A DNA stretch of 36,761 nt from Flavobacteriales bacterium. Lineage in GTDB: Bacteria; Bacteroidota; Bacteroidia; Flavobacteriales_F; PHOS-HE28. The stretch is from assembly GCA_019912395.1 (NCBI GenBank), contig JAIOIH010000013.1, forward strand, positions 1 through 36,761, in the 5' to 3' direction. The stretch's first letter is position 1; every line of letters begins with the position of its first letter. Of this stretch, positions 17,001 to 24,114 are shown in pieces. The position numbers were made by a program, and so were the translations under genes. The notes under the pieces were generated by a model. That model ran no database searches. It worked only from the letters and a program-made list of their open reading frames with translations, and was not told where the DNA came from.

Positions 17001-18344
17001 CTATCGGTGGGCCAGGCCACCGCCGTAGTGGCCTGCGGTTCGGTGAGCTTGAATGAACTGTACGGGTTCAAGATACACCATGGCGGAACCCTGCGCATGG
17101 ATGACAACCACACCGGCCACGATCCCGTAACCGCCGTGAAGAACGGCACTTCGATCTACTGCCAGCAGGCCAACAACGTATACCTGGACCTGGGCTTGAA
17201 CAGCTTGAAGCCGATGGTTCCGGGGTACCAGAAGAGCCTGTACGGCACTTTTCTGTGCGCTCCGTACAGTGTTACGCAGCCAGCGCGAAAGAACAATTGG
17301 AACGGCACGGTGGGCACGCCACTTACCAGTGCGGACTATTCCATCACCACTTGCGGGGCAGCTTTGCTATTCGATGACCCCTCCAGCAGCGCGGAGATCA
17401 CGTGCGGACAGGTGCCACTTTCCGTGCCGGTCAACAACGAATTTGCAGGAGCGCCTTTGCCGGCATGGATGGAAAACTGCATCGGATGCGCCATGGTCAT
17501 GAGCGCCGATTCCGTTATGGTGCCCTTGAACCTGGCCAGCATGGCTGCGCTCAACCTGGGATACAACGACAGCCTGCCGGACAACGAGCTTTTGGCCCTG
17601 GCGGCCTTCCATGCCCTTCTGGCCAGCCCGGTCACCGATCCTGGTGCGCAGGAGAAATTCCTCCTTGAATACGGCCATGGCCTGATGCAGGAAAGCTTTG
17701 GCGACGCCTTGGAGAAAGGACAGCTCGATCCCGCCACGGACAACGCCAACATGGACACGCACCTGGCGATGATGACCGATGTGGAGGATGCCCGGACCGG
17801 GGCTGCCGCAGCGGAAGGGCAGGATGACTTTGTTTTCTACACCAGCCTTCAGCGCGCCCAGCTTACCCGCGCCACGGGGAAACTGGACGATGCGATCGCC
17901 CAGATGCAAGCCATCCCACAGCCCCCGGACACCGGGCAACAGGCACTGCTGTCCACGATCCTTTGCTATACGCAAACGGAACGTTCCGTGATCAACGGAA
18001 CATACACGTGGGACGAAGTGGAAGCAGCCATGCTTTCATGCACCGGCCATGGTGGACCAAAAATGATGGTGCAACCCATGGCTGAAGGGCCGGATGCCCT
18101 TCCAATGGCCCGGCCCACTTTACAGCCCAACCCCGCCGCAACGGAAGTTCGGGTACAAGGCTTTGCCGGAGAGGACTGCCTGTTGCGCCTGCTGGACATC
18201 ACGGGCCGGACCGTGGTCCAAGAGGTACAATTCAACAACAGCACAACACTTCCCTTGCAGGCCGTGCGGCCCGGAACGTACCTATGCCGGATCACCTCCA
18301 GCAAAGGCCAATTGTGGACGGGCAGGCTGGTAGTAGCCTGGTGA
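14028..18344 (+). CDS. Very large secreted T9SS protein with M6-like metalloprotease N-terminus and beta-helix region
   Basis: A 1438-residue exported protein. The signal peptide is MNIPISLLLIITTLLLPGGVFAQ. Residues about 50-450 resemble M6 / immune-inhibitor-A-type secreted metalloproteases, with a zinc motif HEFSH at 253-257; the usual third ligand at the HExxHxxG position is unclear, His266 being a candidate. From about 560 a different style begins: repeated 'GGSTLRLESGSRLDVGNG'-like turns (about 680-720) and parallel-beta-helix-like sequence up to about 1080 (NNSTFSMGSYGVYSYN, CKFDKCTNG). Residues 1130-1370 contain a helical, TPR-like part. The last ~75 residues are a T9SS type A sorting domain (LQPNPAATEVRVQ ... 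LLDITGRTVVQE ... RPGTYLCRI). The ATG at 14028 begins the signal peptide. Activity and substrate are unproven. Confidence 0.82.
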   Translation: MNIPISLLLIITTLLLPGGVFAQCMEDNLQSPPDRGASEPYMSMHGKNMVAHGTVRALVVLVEFDYANPALDPYPNGTAAWPAHALPNWVDNVDLTYNLFEHDESAIPPQASMTRFLWDASGGDFHLVADYLSDIVTLPTTNGLAFSLFPSTVAQVCNAINQSYTTLTTHFGNDAFSDYDKWTISSSNSGLDRPPVGDSSYDHVFFIFRNALDASSGTGRASPGSPGTILTHAANSYTVFGAENAPPTKIMCHEFSHLQFGGNAFHCAGGGNTPPPYYVHQYWISQVGGWSMMGAANASLMTWSAWDRYRLGWTSDTNHSIVCRDEANLNNKNGDLNPMNPTDAGTYLLRDFVASGDAIRIKLPYTDPSKSPQYLWMENHQGRDQNGHPFDRWHYEDAPCVENLVPGLNMYMQIDREVRTSTIYSEVFAESHPTYGGYEDYLRPLDASGHYDLTYGSSIISPQCVGGETYYPFVRALPNPLTGMGDTHWNTKDRNGDGELRREHDFTLNQSELLNGVVNHHLYNLGNPRQEFTLTSNHTLLGIGTNPSSASAMNIVGGNGNGPSSKNLRRIYLNGVSVELMAQNTDGSIKVQVRFDDVDVDNDARWCADEIQLNPVATSTGYSLNVTAGKTVTLDRGTTATRRNNPEMYNGQPVFNSATLMRCPANTWLNLDPNSNFVVDGGSTLRLESGSRLDVGNGAVLRVKRGSRLELMGGSVLNVLPGGQVIIEEDWQPWNHGRLVYYPNARINLEASTSVLEVAGVLDIQANATFTPARSGDPNTTYGLVKFTNTSPTSYNVAAGANSRFIMRGTSPNGRILHVQQESLYGPTQLVEFSLLNAKATLADNARIVPPVTNSAIVKLDNATVTSSTGVRNTHRGVRLNGQALLTLNNSTFSMGSYGVYSYNTTLGNSPVPVNCSFIDCNTGMYNYDKGIKAISCKFDKCTNGLQCVQMAHTSYLIDCSAQRNAQTGVSFSGSSTLNVKNPAFNYNAIGLSVGQATAVVACGSVSLNELYGFKIHHGGTLRMDDNHTGHDPVTAVKNGTSIYCQQANNVYLDLGLNSLKPMVPGYQKSLYGTFLCAPYSVTQPARKNNWNGTVGTPLTSADYSITTCGAALLFDDPSSSAEITCGQVPLSVPVNNEFAGAPLPAWMENCIGCAMVMSADSVMVPLNLASMAALNLGYNDSLPDNELLALAAFHALLASPVTDPGAQEKFLLEYGHGLMQESFGDALEKGQLDPATDNANMDTHLAMMTDVEDARTGAAAAEGQDDFVFYTSLQRAQLTRATGKLDDAIAQMQAIPQPPDTGQQALLSTILCYTQTERSVINGTYTWDEVEAAMLSCTGHGGPKMMVQPMAEGPDALPMARPTLQPNPAATEVRVQGFAGEDCLLRLLDITGRTVVQEVQFNNSTTLPLQAVRPGTYLCRITSSKGQLWTGRLVVAW

Positions 18345-18354
18345 GGCGGATCCC

Positions 18355-18441
18355 GCCAACGTGAAGACCAACATCACCGGGGGCTTGGGGATATGGGCCG
18401 GGCGCGGTGTATACTTGGATGCGATCATTTGCTTGCCTTAG
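18355..18441 (+). pseudogene. 3' remnant of a second DUF4249 gene
   Basis: Twenty-eight codons plus stop read ANVKTNITGGLGIWAGRG, then VYLDAIICLP. This matches the C-terminus of the intact DUF4249 protein at 12215-12301 (NVKSNITGGLGIWAGRGVYL, then DTIICGP) almost residue for residue. No upstream part of the gene remains; the fragment begins 10 bases after the stop of the large T9SS gene. Confidence 0.85.
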
Positions 18442-18449
18442 GCCGTGGG

Positions 18450-18626
18450 CCAGTTATCAGTTGCTCGTTGTCAGTTGACAGGGAGCATCGACAAGGTCCT
18501 GTGGAAACCCGAGCCTACGTAGCCCGAAGTTGTTCCCCCCGGTTCCAGGGGCGAAAGACCCTGAGCCGGACCTGACAACCGACAACCGACAACCGACAGC
18601 TGACAACTGACAACCGACAACTGAAC
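18450..18626 (+). repeat. Foldback element of CAACTGACAACCGA words
   Basis: The left arm (18450-18482) reads CAGTTATCAGTTG...GTTGTCAGTTGACAGG. The right arm (18571-18626) is a longer run of the same words in reverse complement (CCTGACAACCGACAACCGAC and on, ending ACAACTGAAC). Word length is about 7 bases. The arms can pair over tens of bases; the core is unrelated. The element fills the region upstream of trxB, ending 8 bases before its -7 box. Confidence 0.7.
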
Positions 18627-18633
18627 AAAGAGG

Positions 18634-18641
18634 TAAATTCG
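18634..18641 (+). promoter_or_regulatory. Likely -7 promoter box of trxB
   Basis: TAAATTCG fits TAnnTTyG and lies 13 bases before the ATG at 18655. The -33 region would fall inside the right arm of the foldback repeat. Confidence 0.4.
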
Positions 18642-18654
18642 CGCCCCGAAGACC

Positions 18655-19605
18655 ATGAGCCAAACTCCAGAACTCCTCCAGTGCCTGATCATCGGATCGG
18701 GACCTGCCGCCTATTCTGCCGCCATCTATGCCGCACGGGCCGACCTGAAACCCGTGGTGATCGAAGGCCCCGTGCCCGGTGGCCAGCTCACCACCACCAC
18801 CGAGGTGGACAACTACCCCGGCTATCCCGATGGCCGCACCGGCCCGGAGATGATGGAGGACTTCAAGAAGCAGGCCCAGCGGTTCAATACAGAGGTGCGC
18901 AGTGGATGGGTGAGCAAGGTGGACTTCACCGGCCCCGTACACAAGGTATGGGTGGATGAGAAGACCGAGATCCATGCCCACACGGTGATCATCGCCACGG
19001 GTGCCAGTGCCAAGTGGCTCGGCCTGCCCAACGAGATCCGCCTGCGCGACATCGGCGGCGGCGTTACCGCATGCGCCGTCTGTGACGGATTCTTCTACAA
19101 GGGCCAGACCGTGGCCTTGGTGGGTGCGGGTGATTCCGCTGCGGAGGAGGCCACCTACCTCGCCAAGCTTTGCCCCAAGGTGTACATGCTCGTGCGCCGC
19201 GATCAGTTCCGCGCCAGCAAGGCCATGATCCACCGCGTGGAGAACACGCCACAGATCGAAGTGCTGTACAACACCGAAGTGAAGGACGTGCTCGGCGAGC
19301 ATGTTGTGGAAGGCGTGATCGCCGTGAACAACAAGACCGGCGAAGAGCGCAAGCTCGATGTCACCGGGCTCTTCATCGCCATCGGGCACAAGCCCGCAAC
19401 CGACCTCTTCAAGGGCTGGCTGGACATGGATGCACAAGGCTATCTCTTCCACGACCCCGATCGCACCAGCACCAAGGTGCCCGGGGTCTTCGTGTCCGGG
19501 GATGCCGCCGACCACGTGTACCGCCAGGCCGTTACCAGCGCCGGAACGGGTTGCATGGCCGCGCTGGATGCCGAGCGGTATTTGGCGGCACAGGGGATAC
19601 ACTGA
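18655..19605 (+). CDS. trxB: Thioredoxin-disulfide reductase
   Basis: A 316-residue flavoenzyme that uses NADPH to reduce thioredoxin in the cytoplasm. The N-terminal FAD-binding motif is IIGSGPAAYSAAIYAAR (GxGPA). The redox-active disulfide is C140-A-V-C143 in CAVCDGFFYKG, the classic low-molecular-weight TrxR site. The NADPH-binding motif VGAGDSAAEEATYLA follows, and the second FAD motif GVFVSGDAAD near residue 285 closes the fold. Length is normal for the family. The ATG at 18655 precedes the FAD motif by about ten residues, as expected. It stands as a single gene behind its own promoter; the next element is an integrase remnant. Confidence 0.97.
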   Translation: MSQTPELLQCLIIGSGPAAYSAAIYAARADLKPVVIEGPVPGGQLTTTTEVDNYPGYPDGRTGPEMMEDFKKQAQRFNTEVRSGWVSKVDFTGPVHKVWVDEKTEIHAHTVIIATGASAKWLGLPNEIRLRDIGGGVTACAVCDGFFYKGQTVALVGAGDSAAEEATYLAKLCPKVYMLVRRDQFRASKAMIHRVENTPQIEVLYNTEVKDVLGEHVVEGVIAVNNKTGEERKLDVTGLFIAIGHKPATDLFKGWLDMDAQGYLFHDPDRTSTKVPGVFVSGDAADHVYRQAVTSAGTGCMAALDAERYLAAQGIH

Positions 19606-19641
19606 TCCGATCTACTTCTTCCACGGTTCCAGCTCAGGAAT

Positions 19642-19890
19642 GGAAACGCCCAATCCCCAGTGCGACTCCGCTTGGTATGTAAGGCCGCACTGAAGAAAGC
19701 GGGGATCAAAAGATCACTTACCTTGCATTGCCTGCGCCATAGCTTCGCCACCCATCTCCTTGAGCACGGCGCGGACATCCGCTACATACAAGAACTGCTC
19801 GGGCCTGCCAGCACCAGGACCACGGAGATCTACATCCACGTTACCCCTCGCACCCTGGGGCGCATAACCAGCCCATTGGACACCCTATGA
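19642..19890 (+). pseudogene. C-terminal remnant of a tyrosine recombinase
   Basis: About 80 codons resemble the last part of the intact integrase at 33076. It keeps [17 protein letters not shown] (the HxxR catalytic motif), EIYIHV (the catalytic Tyr) and the ending ITSPLDTL (compare IRSPLDNLDL). The histidine of the LLGH motif is replaced: LLGPAS instead of LLGHSS. The N-terminal SAM-like domain and the first catalytic Arg are missing, so it cannot be active. A GTG at 19660 could start a 76-residue peptide but there is no reason to think it is translated. Confidence 0.8.
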
Positions 19891-20447
19891 ACCTCCCGTG
19901 CATTACCAAGGATCACCTTGCCAACACCATTGCATCGGGCTGGCACACAATGGATTGCCCACCTCTTAACGACTCCAACCATAGCAGAACTATCAACAGA
20001 TCGTTGGTAGTCCGCTAGTTAGCAACAAGTGCGGAAACCTCCTGCGCCGCAAACTCTCCAGCTCCGGCGGCCCGATGAGCGTCACGGCACTAGTGTGAAC
20101 TCCTATTCAGGAGAAGCCGAGCCTCGAAGGAGGGGTGACGTGAGGTCTAACCCCGGGCCATGAAAATCCGGATCGTCTTAGCTTCGTTCCGTGAAGACCG
20201 AGCCTTAAAACCCGGAATATGCAATAGGATTTCCACTACGGCCCCAAATCGCTGCGGCAGCATGCGCTTCGCCCACTTTCCCCTCGGCAGAATGGCTTGG
20301 GCTATTCCTTCTCGGTGAAGCGTTGCTGCCATTGCGCTTTTGACCCTCGTAACGAAGCCTATTGCATGATCCGGGTTCCCACTAAAGCCGTAGTCGGCGT
20401 ATCCGAACAACGTCCCACAAGTCACGAATACCACGGAAGTGAGCAGC
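19891..20447. other. Unexplained stretch downstream of the integrase remnant
   Basis: No gene is convincing in these 557 bases. At 20012-20026 the sequence CCGCTAGTTAGCAAC resembles CCGACTAGTTGTGTGCAAC behind the intact integrase at 34345. From about 20093 to 20155 there is RNA-like sequence with a perfect CTCCT-ATTC-AGGAG hairpin followed by purine-rich GAAGCCGAGCCTCGAAGGAGG, suggesting a fragment of a structured RNA such as a group II intron. A minus-strand frame (20482-20147) is open for 111 codons but matches nothing I know. Confidence 0.4.
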
Positions 20448-22325
20448 ATGCTGAATTTTCTCAAGGAGGTGCTAAGGAACATGCCAAGCGATTGGCTGGA
20501 GCTGACAACCCATCGGCTGGATATCTACGATGAAGGGTTGGCCAAAACTCAATTCCTGGATCAGTTTGAGGCTTTATACAAGGCCGATGGATCCGGATCA
20601 GCGGCACTGGCGGCGTTGCCCACGGCCTACGACTACATTCGCTTGGGGCATCCCTTGTCCTCCGTGCTGGAATGGGCCATTGCCAACTTGAACGGCCTGC
20701 CAGCGGAGAGCGTGATCAGTTTCTCGTCAAGGACGATGCCTATCCTGGCCATCCTTCGAAAAAACCTATTGGACAAGAAGGACACCCGGATCTTTTACTC
20801 AGGTGTATTGCCGGGGTATTTCGATGCTGAACTGCTGCGAAGTGTTTACGGCTATGAATTTGAGCTGAAGCACGTGGAGAAGGCGGAGGAGATCCAGGCC
20901 TTTTGCGGCAGCACCATCCTCCTTTCAGCACTAGAGGGCTTTGGCAAGGTTGACCTCGCCCCGAACATTGATTTTTTCCTCTCTGTTCATGCCCCGCTCG
21001 GCAGTGTGCTGTTGGTGAACGGCAAGCTGAATGAGCGGTACATCGCAGAAGTTCAGCACGTCCGGAGAAGGGAATCCATTGCCATGACGCCGGCGAATTG
21101 CCACACGGCGTTGCAGTTGCTGATAGGAGGATCCCCCGGCGAGACTCGGCAAAGCGATCGCTCGGCCAACAAGGCGCTTGTCCTGGATTCGATAAGGGAG
21201 ATCACCGGCACGCATACGAAGGCGCTGATCGCCTCCAGTGGACTTTCCATGCAGTATGCGATCATGATGGGCCTCATTCACGATGCCCTGGAGGAACACA
21301 AAGGGAAGGATATCCGGTTCATAGTCCCTCCCAATTGCTACGGCGGAACGAACGACCAGGCTAGGCGAGTGGCCGCTTGCATTGATCATGTCGAGGTCGT
21401 GGACCTGCCCGTGGATGGCGATAACGAGATGGTCAAAAGCCTGGATGTCGTCCTGACCAAGATCGCCAGTGAAGACGCCATCCCGTACATCATTGCTGAG
21501 ATCCCCACCAATCCACGGGTTGAAGTTCCTGATCTTCATGGGCTGAAAGATGTGCTGAGCAAGGAGCGCAGAACGGCTACCGGCTCCATTGCGACCGAGC
21601 CGGTCTTTATCCTGGATCAAACGTTCTGCCCGAACGTCCATTTCCTGGGTGAGGGCGCGATACTGTCCACGGTCAGGACCATATCCTATGTCAGTGGCTC
21701 GAAGTTCCCGAGCGGCGGACGCTGCACTGCGGGCTACTGTGTAGGCCATGCAATGACGGATGCGTTGATCGAGAAGATCGAAATGCACCTTCGTCTGTGC
21801 GACAACGAGGCGACGGACCTACAGGTGGAGATACTGGCGGAACAGCTGCCGTCCATGACGCAGCGGATCAAGGATGCGTATAGGAACACGCGTGAATTCG
21901 TGCGCTTCATCCACGAGACCCTACCGGAGGCAAGGATCAACTTCGTTTCCGAGGAGCTGGCACAAGAAGGATTCACTCCTTCCGTGTTCTCACTGGATCT
22001 TCCCACCAAGGGGAATACGGATGAAGAGCGGGAAGCCTACAAAAGGGCGCTGAACCTCAAGCTGATCGACCGGATGATCACGGAGATCCCCGAAGAGAGC
22101 AAGTTCTGCGTGAGCTATGGGCAGTTGAAGGGATGCTATTGGACCATCCCCGCAACCTCCACGCAAGGGACCACCAAAGAGGGCGACAAGGATTACATCG
22201 TCCGCGTGGCGCTTTCCCCGGATATGGACCTGGGGCTTCATAAAAAGGTCTTTGCGGATTTTGTCGAGCAGGATGTGCCGGAGAACAGCGAGCTGAGCCA
22301 GAAGCAAGGAAGCACGACCAGTTGA
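20448..22325 (+). CDS. PLP-dependent Cys/Met-metabolism-type transferase with long N-terminal extension
   Basis: A 625-residue protein. The C-terminal ~400 residues resemble the cystathionine gamma-synthase family of pyridoxal-phosphate (PLP) enzymes: 'EIPTNPRVEVPDL' (the E-x-P-x-N-P motif), 'ILDQTFCPN' (the aspartate contacting the PLP ring nitrogen, normally VDNTF), and the Schiff-base lysine Lys419 in VSGSKFPSGG. The first ~200 residues carry no recognised motif and are far longer than in ordinary ~390-residue members, so the whole protein fits fungal/bacterial 'long' cystathionine gamma-synthase-like enzymes better. The reaction is probably in sulfur amino acid metabolism but is not established. 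ATG 20448 is chosen; an in-frame GTG at 20439 is possible. It lies alone between a recombinase remnant and a T9SS gene. Confidence 0.75.
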   Translation: MLNFLKEVLRNMPSDWLELTTHRLDIYDEGLAKTQFLDQFEALYKADGSGSAALAALPTAYDYIRLGHPLSSVLEWAIANLNGLPAESVISFSSRTMPILAILRKNLLDKKDTRIFYSGVLPGYFDAELLRSVYGYEFELKHVEKAEEIQAFCGSTILLSALEGFGKVDLAPNIDFFLSVHAPLGSVLLVNGKLNERYIAEVQHVRRRESIAMTPANCHTALQLLIGGSPGETRQSDRSANKALVLDSIREITGTHTKALIASSGLSMQYAIMMGLIHDALEEHKGKDIRFIVPPNCYGGTNDQARRVAACIDHVEVVDLPVDGDNEMVKSLDVVLTKIASEDAIPYIIAEIPTNPRVEVPDLHGLKDVLSKERRTATGSIATEPVFILDQTFCPNVHFLGEGAILSTVRTISYVSGSKFPSGGRCTAGYCVGHAMTDALIEKIEMHLRLCDNEATDLQVEILAEQLPSMTQRIKDAYRNTREFVRFIHETLPEARINFVSEELAQEGFTPSVFSLDLPTKGNTDEEREAYKRALNLKLIDRMITEIPEESKFCVSYGQLKGCYWTIPATSTQGTTKEGDKDYIVRVALSPDMDLGLHKKVFADFVEQDVPENSELSQKQGSTTS

Positions 22326-22400
22326 TGCAGTGGCGTGTCCGCCCCAGGCAAGCAACTCCTTACCATATCCTCCCGTCCTGTTCATTCCGGAACTTTTTTG

Positions 22401-22440
22401 GATCGTTCGTCCCGGTTTTGGGAACGGGCGATCAATTATT
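22401..22440 (+). terminator. Likely terminator after the PLP enzyme gene
   Basis: GATCG...TCCCG, loop, CGGG-CGATC forms an imperfect but long hairpin (22401-22433) followed by AATTATTCTT. A small CCGGAA/TTCCGG palindrome with TTTTTT lies just before it (22386-22399). Confidence 0.45.
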
Positions 22441-22484
22441 CTTCGCTGAACCTGTTAGCAGGAAAAAAACCAAGAAATCCACCC

Positions 22485-23918
22485 ATGCGTTCGACCCTGC
22501 TACTGATTACGGGATTTGCTGCCCTGGCTTCCACGGCGCAGATCACCTGCATCGATCATACGTTCATGGCCGACGTGCCTTCCATACAAGTGCTGAAGGT
22601 GGTGGAGCTGCCGGATGGAAAGATCCTGATGGGCGGCACTTTCACCAACTATGCCGGTTCGAACCATGACCATCTGGTGCGGCTCCATGCCGATGGCTCC
22701 TTGGACCACACCTTCAACGCCAATAACCAAGGGCCGAGCAACTCGGTCCATGACATTGACGTGATGTCGGACGGGCGCATTCTGATCTGCGGGAACTTTG
22801 TGCAATACAACGGCGTGAACAGCTATTTCGTGGCACGGCTGCACGCGAACGGCCTCTTGGACCCAACGTTCAACATACCTCCCAACTCCATCAATGGCGC
22901 TGTGAACGCAGTGGCTTGGCATACAGGGGACAAGGTGATAGCAGCTGGTGATTTTTTCGAATGCTATGGCAACAGCCAACCGCACATCGTCCGCTTCAAC
23001 ACCACAGGAACGGTGGACACCACCTTTCAAACAGGAACAGGCTTCACCACGAACGTGTATGACCTTGAGGTGCTCCCGAACATGCAGATATTGGTGGCCG
23101 GTGCCTTCTTTCAGTACGATGGCACCTCCTGCGGAAGGGTTGCCCTGTTGAACGCGAACGGAACGTATGACCCCGGGATGAACAACACGCCCGGGTTCAA
23201 CGGGATCGCCCGCGATATTGAAATACAACCGGATGGCAAGATCCTGGTGAGCGGCAGCTTCGACCAACACAATGGCCAGGACAGCTGGGGCCTTGCACGG
23301 CTCAACCCCGATGGCTCCGCCGACCCGGGTTTCACTTCACCCTTCTACCCTTATGCTCCCGTGTTCACCACCGCTGTGCAGGCGGACGGCAAGATCGTTG
23401 TGGGTGGCGAATGGACCGAGAACATGTACGCCGTGAGCGTTGGTGCAGGGACACCGCGCCTTACACGTCTTTGGCCCGATGGCACGCGCGATAGCACGTT
23501 CGCGATTGGCACAGGCCCCGGTGATCCGGGCAGCGAGACTTTCTACATCCGGGACCTGGCCGTGCTGTCGACCGGCAAGATCCTGGTTGCAGGCCGTTTT
23601 ACCAAGTTCGATTCCGAGACCCAGTACCAACAGATCATACGGTTGAACGAAAAAGTGAACGTTGGCATAACGGACAGTGAGCCCAGCGCAGCCATTGATG
23701 TGATCATGGACCTCAGCAATGAACGGATCCACCTGACCACATCCGCGAACCTGCGCGGAACGTTCCAATTGGTGAACGCAGCCGGACAGGTGGTTTCAGC
23801 AGGTGCAGTGGCGAACGGAACGACCGTGATCAGCACGGTTTCCATGCCGCAAGGAGTATATGTACTTCGTGTGCAGGCCAGTGATGGTGTTCTGCATTCG
23901 GTAAAACTGGTGCGGTAG
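22485..23918 (+). CDS. Secreted delta-60 repeat (DUF5122) protein with T9SS type A sorting domain
   Basis: A 477-residue exported protein. It begins with the signal peptide MRSTLLLITGFAALASTAQ. Residues about 25-385 contain roughly seven delta-60 repeats of ~50-55 residues, each with a 'P-D-G-K-I-L-x-G-G-x-F' core and an 'R-L-x-x-D-G-S-x-D-x-x-F' element (for example LPDGKILMGGTFTNY and QPDGKILVSGSFDQH); these are expected to fold as a beta-propeller. The last ~75 residues are a T9SS type A domain (FQLVNAAGQVVSAG ... MPQGVYVLRVQASDG). The ATG at 22485 starts the signal peptide; upstream in-frame codons cover a terminator. Role unknown, probably a surface or released protein. Confidence 0.87.
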   Translation: MRSTLLLITGFAALASTAQITCIDHTFMADVPSIQVLKVVELPDGKILMGGTFTNYAGSNHDHLVRLHADGSLDHTFNANNQGPSNSVHDIDVMSDGRILICGNFVQYNGVNSYFVARLHANGLLDPTFNIPPNSINGAVNAVAWHTGDKVIAAGDFFECYGNSQPHIVRFNTTGTVDTTFQTGTGFTTNVYDLEVLPNMQILVAGAFFQYDGTSCGRVALLNANGTYDPGMNNTPGFNGIARDIEIQPDGKILVSGSFDQHNGQDSWGLARLNPDGSADPGFTSPFYPYAPVFTTAVQADGKIVVGGEWTENMYAVSVGAGTPRLTRLWPDGTRDSTFAIGTGPGDPGSETFYIRDLAVLSTGKILVAGRFTKFDSETQYQQIIRLNEKVNVGITDSEPSAAIDVIMDLSNERIHLTTSANLRGTFQLVNAAGQVVSAGAVANGTTVISTVSMPQGVYVLRVQASDGVLHSVKLVR

Positions 23919-24114
23919 TATTTGGATCCATGGCCCACTAGTTGCTCCTTCTGTCCGCCTTGGTACCACCCTTCAACAGGCAGGCGCAGAATGGGTCCAA
24001 CAGGAAGGACATGCGGGAAGACGGAAAGCCAACCCAGCGTCATATCCTGGCCCCGCACAACGTTCGCCGCACTCTTGCGCGGCATGGCCACGCGCCTCGA
24101 CGTACGTGGGAACG
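23919..24114. other. Intergenic region between convergent genes
   Basis: No gene, promoter or clear hairpin is supported in this stretch. Confidence 0.3.

Noticed and set aside
18571-18626. CRISPR-like tandem repeats
   Set aside because: Word length is about 7 bases with no spacers; the same words occur inverted nearby, so it is a foldback repeat.
18457-19602. 381-codon minus-strand frame opposite trxB
   Set aside because: trxB is certain from FAD, NADPH and CAVC motifs; the antisense frame also runs through repeat DNA.
20147-20482. 111-codon minus-strand ORF with a hydrophobic start
   Set aside because: No recognised domain and overlap with the start of the PLP enzyme gene; kept only as part of the unexplained stretch.
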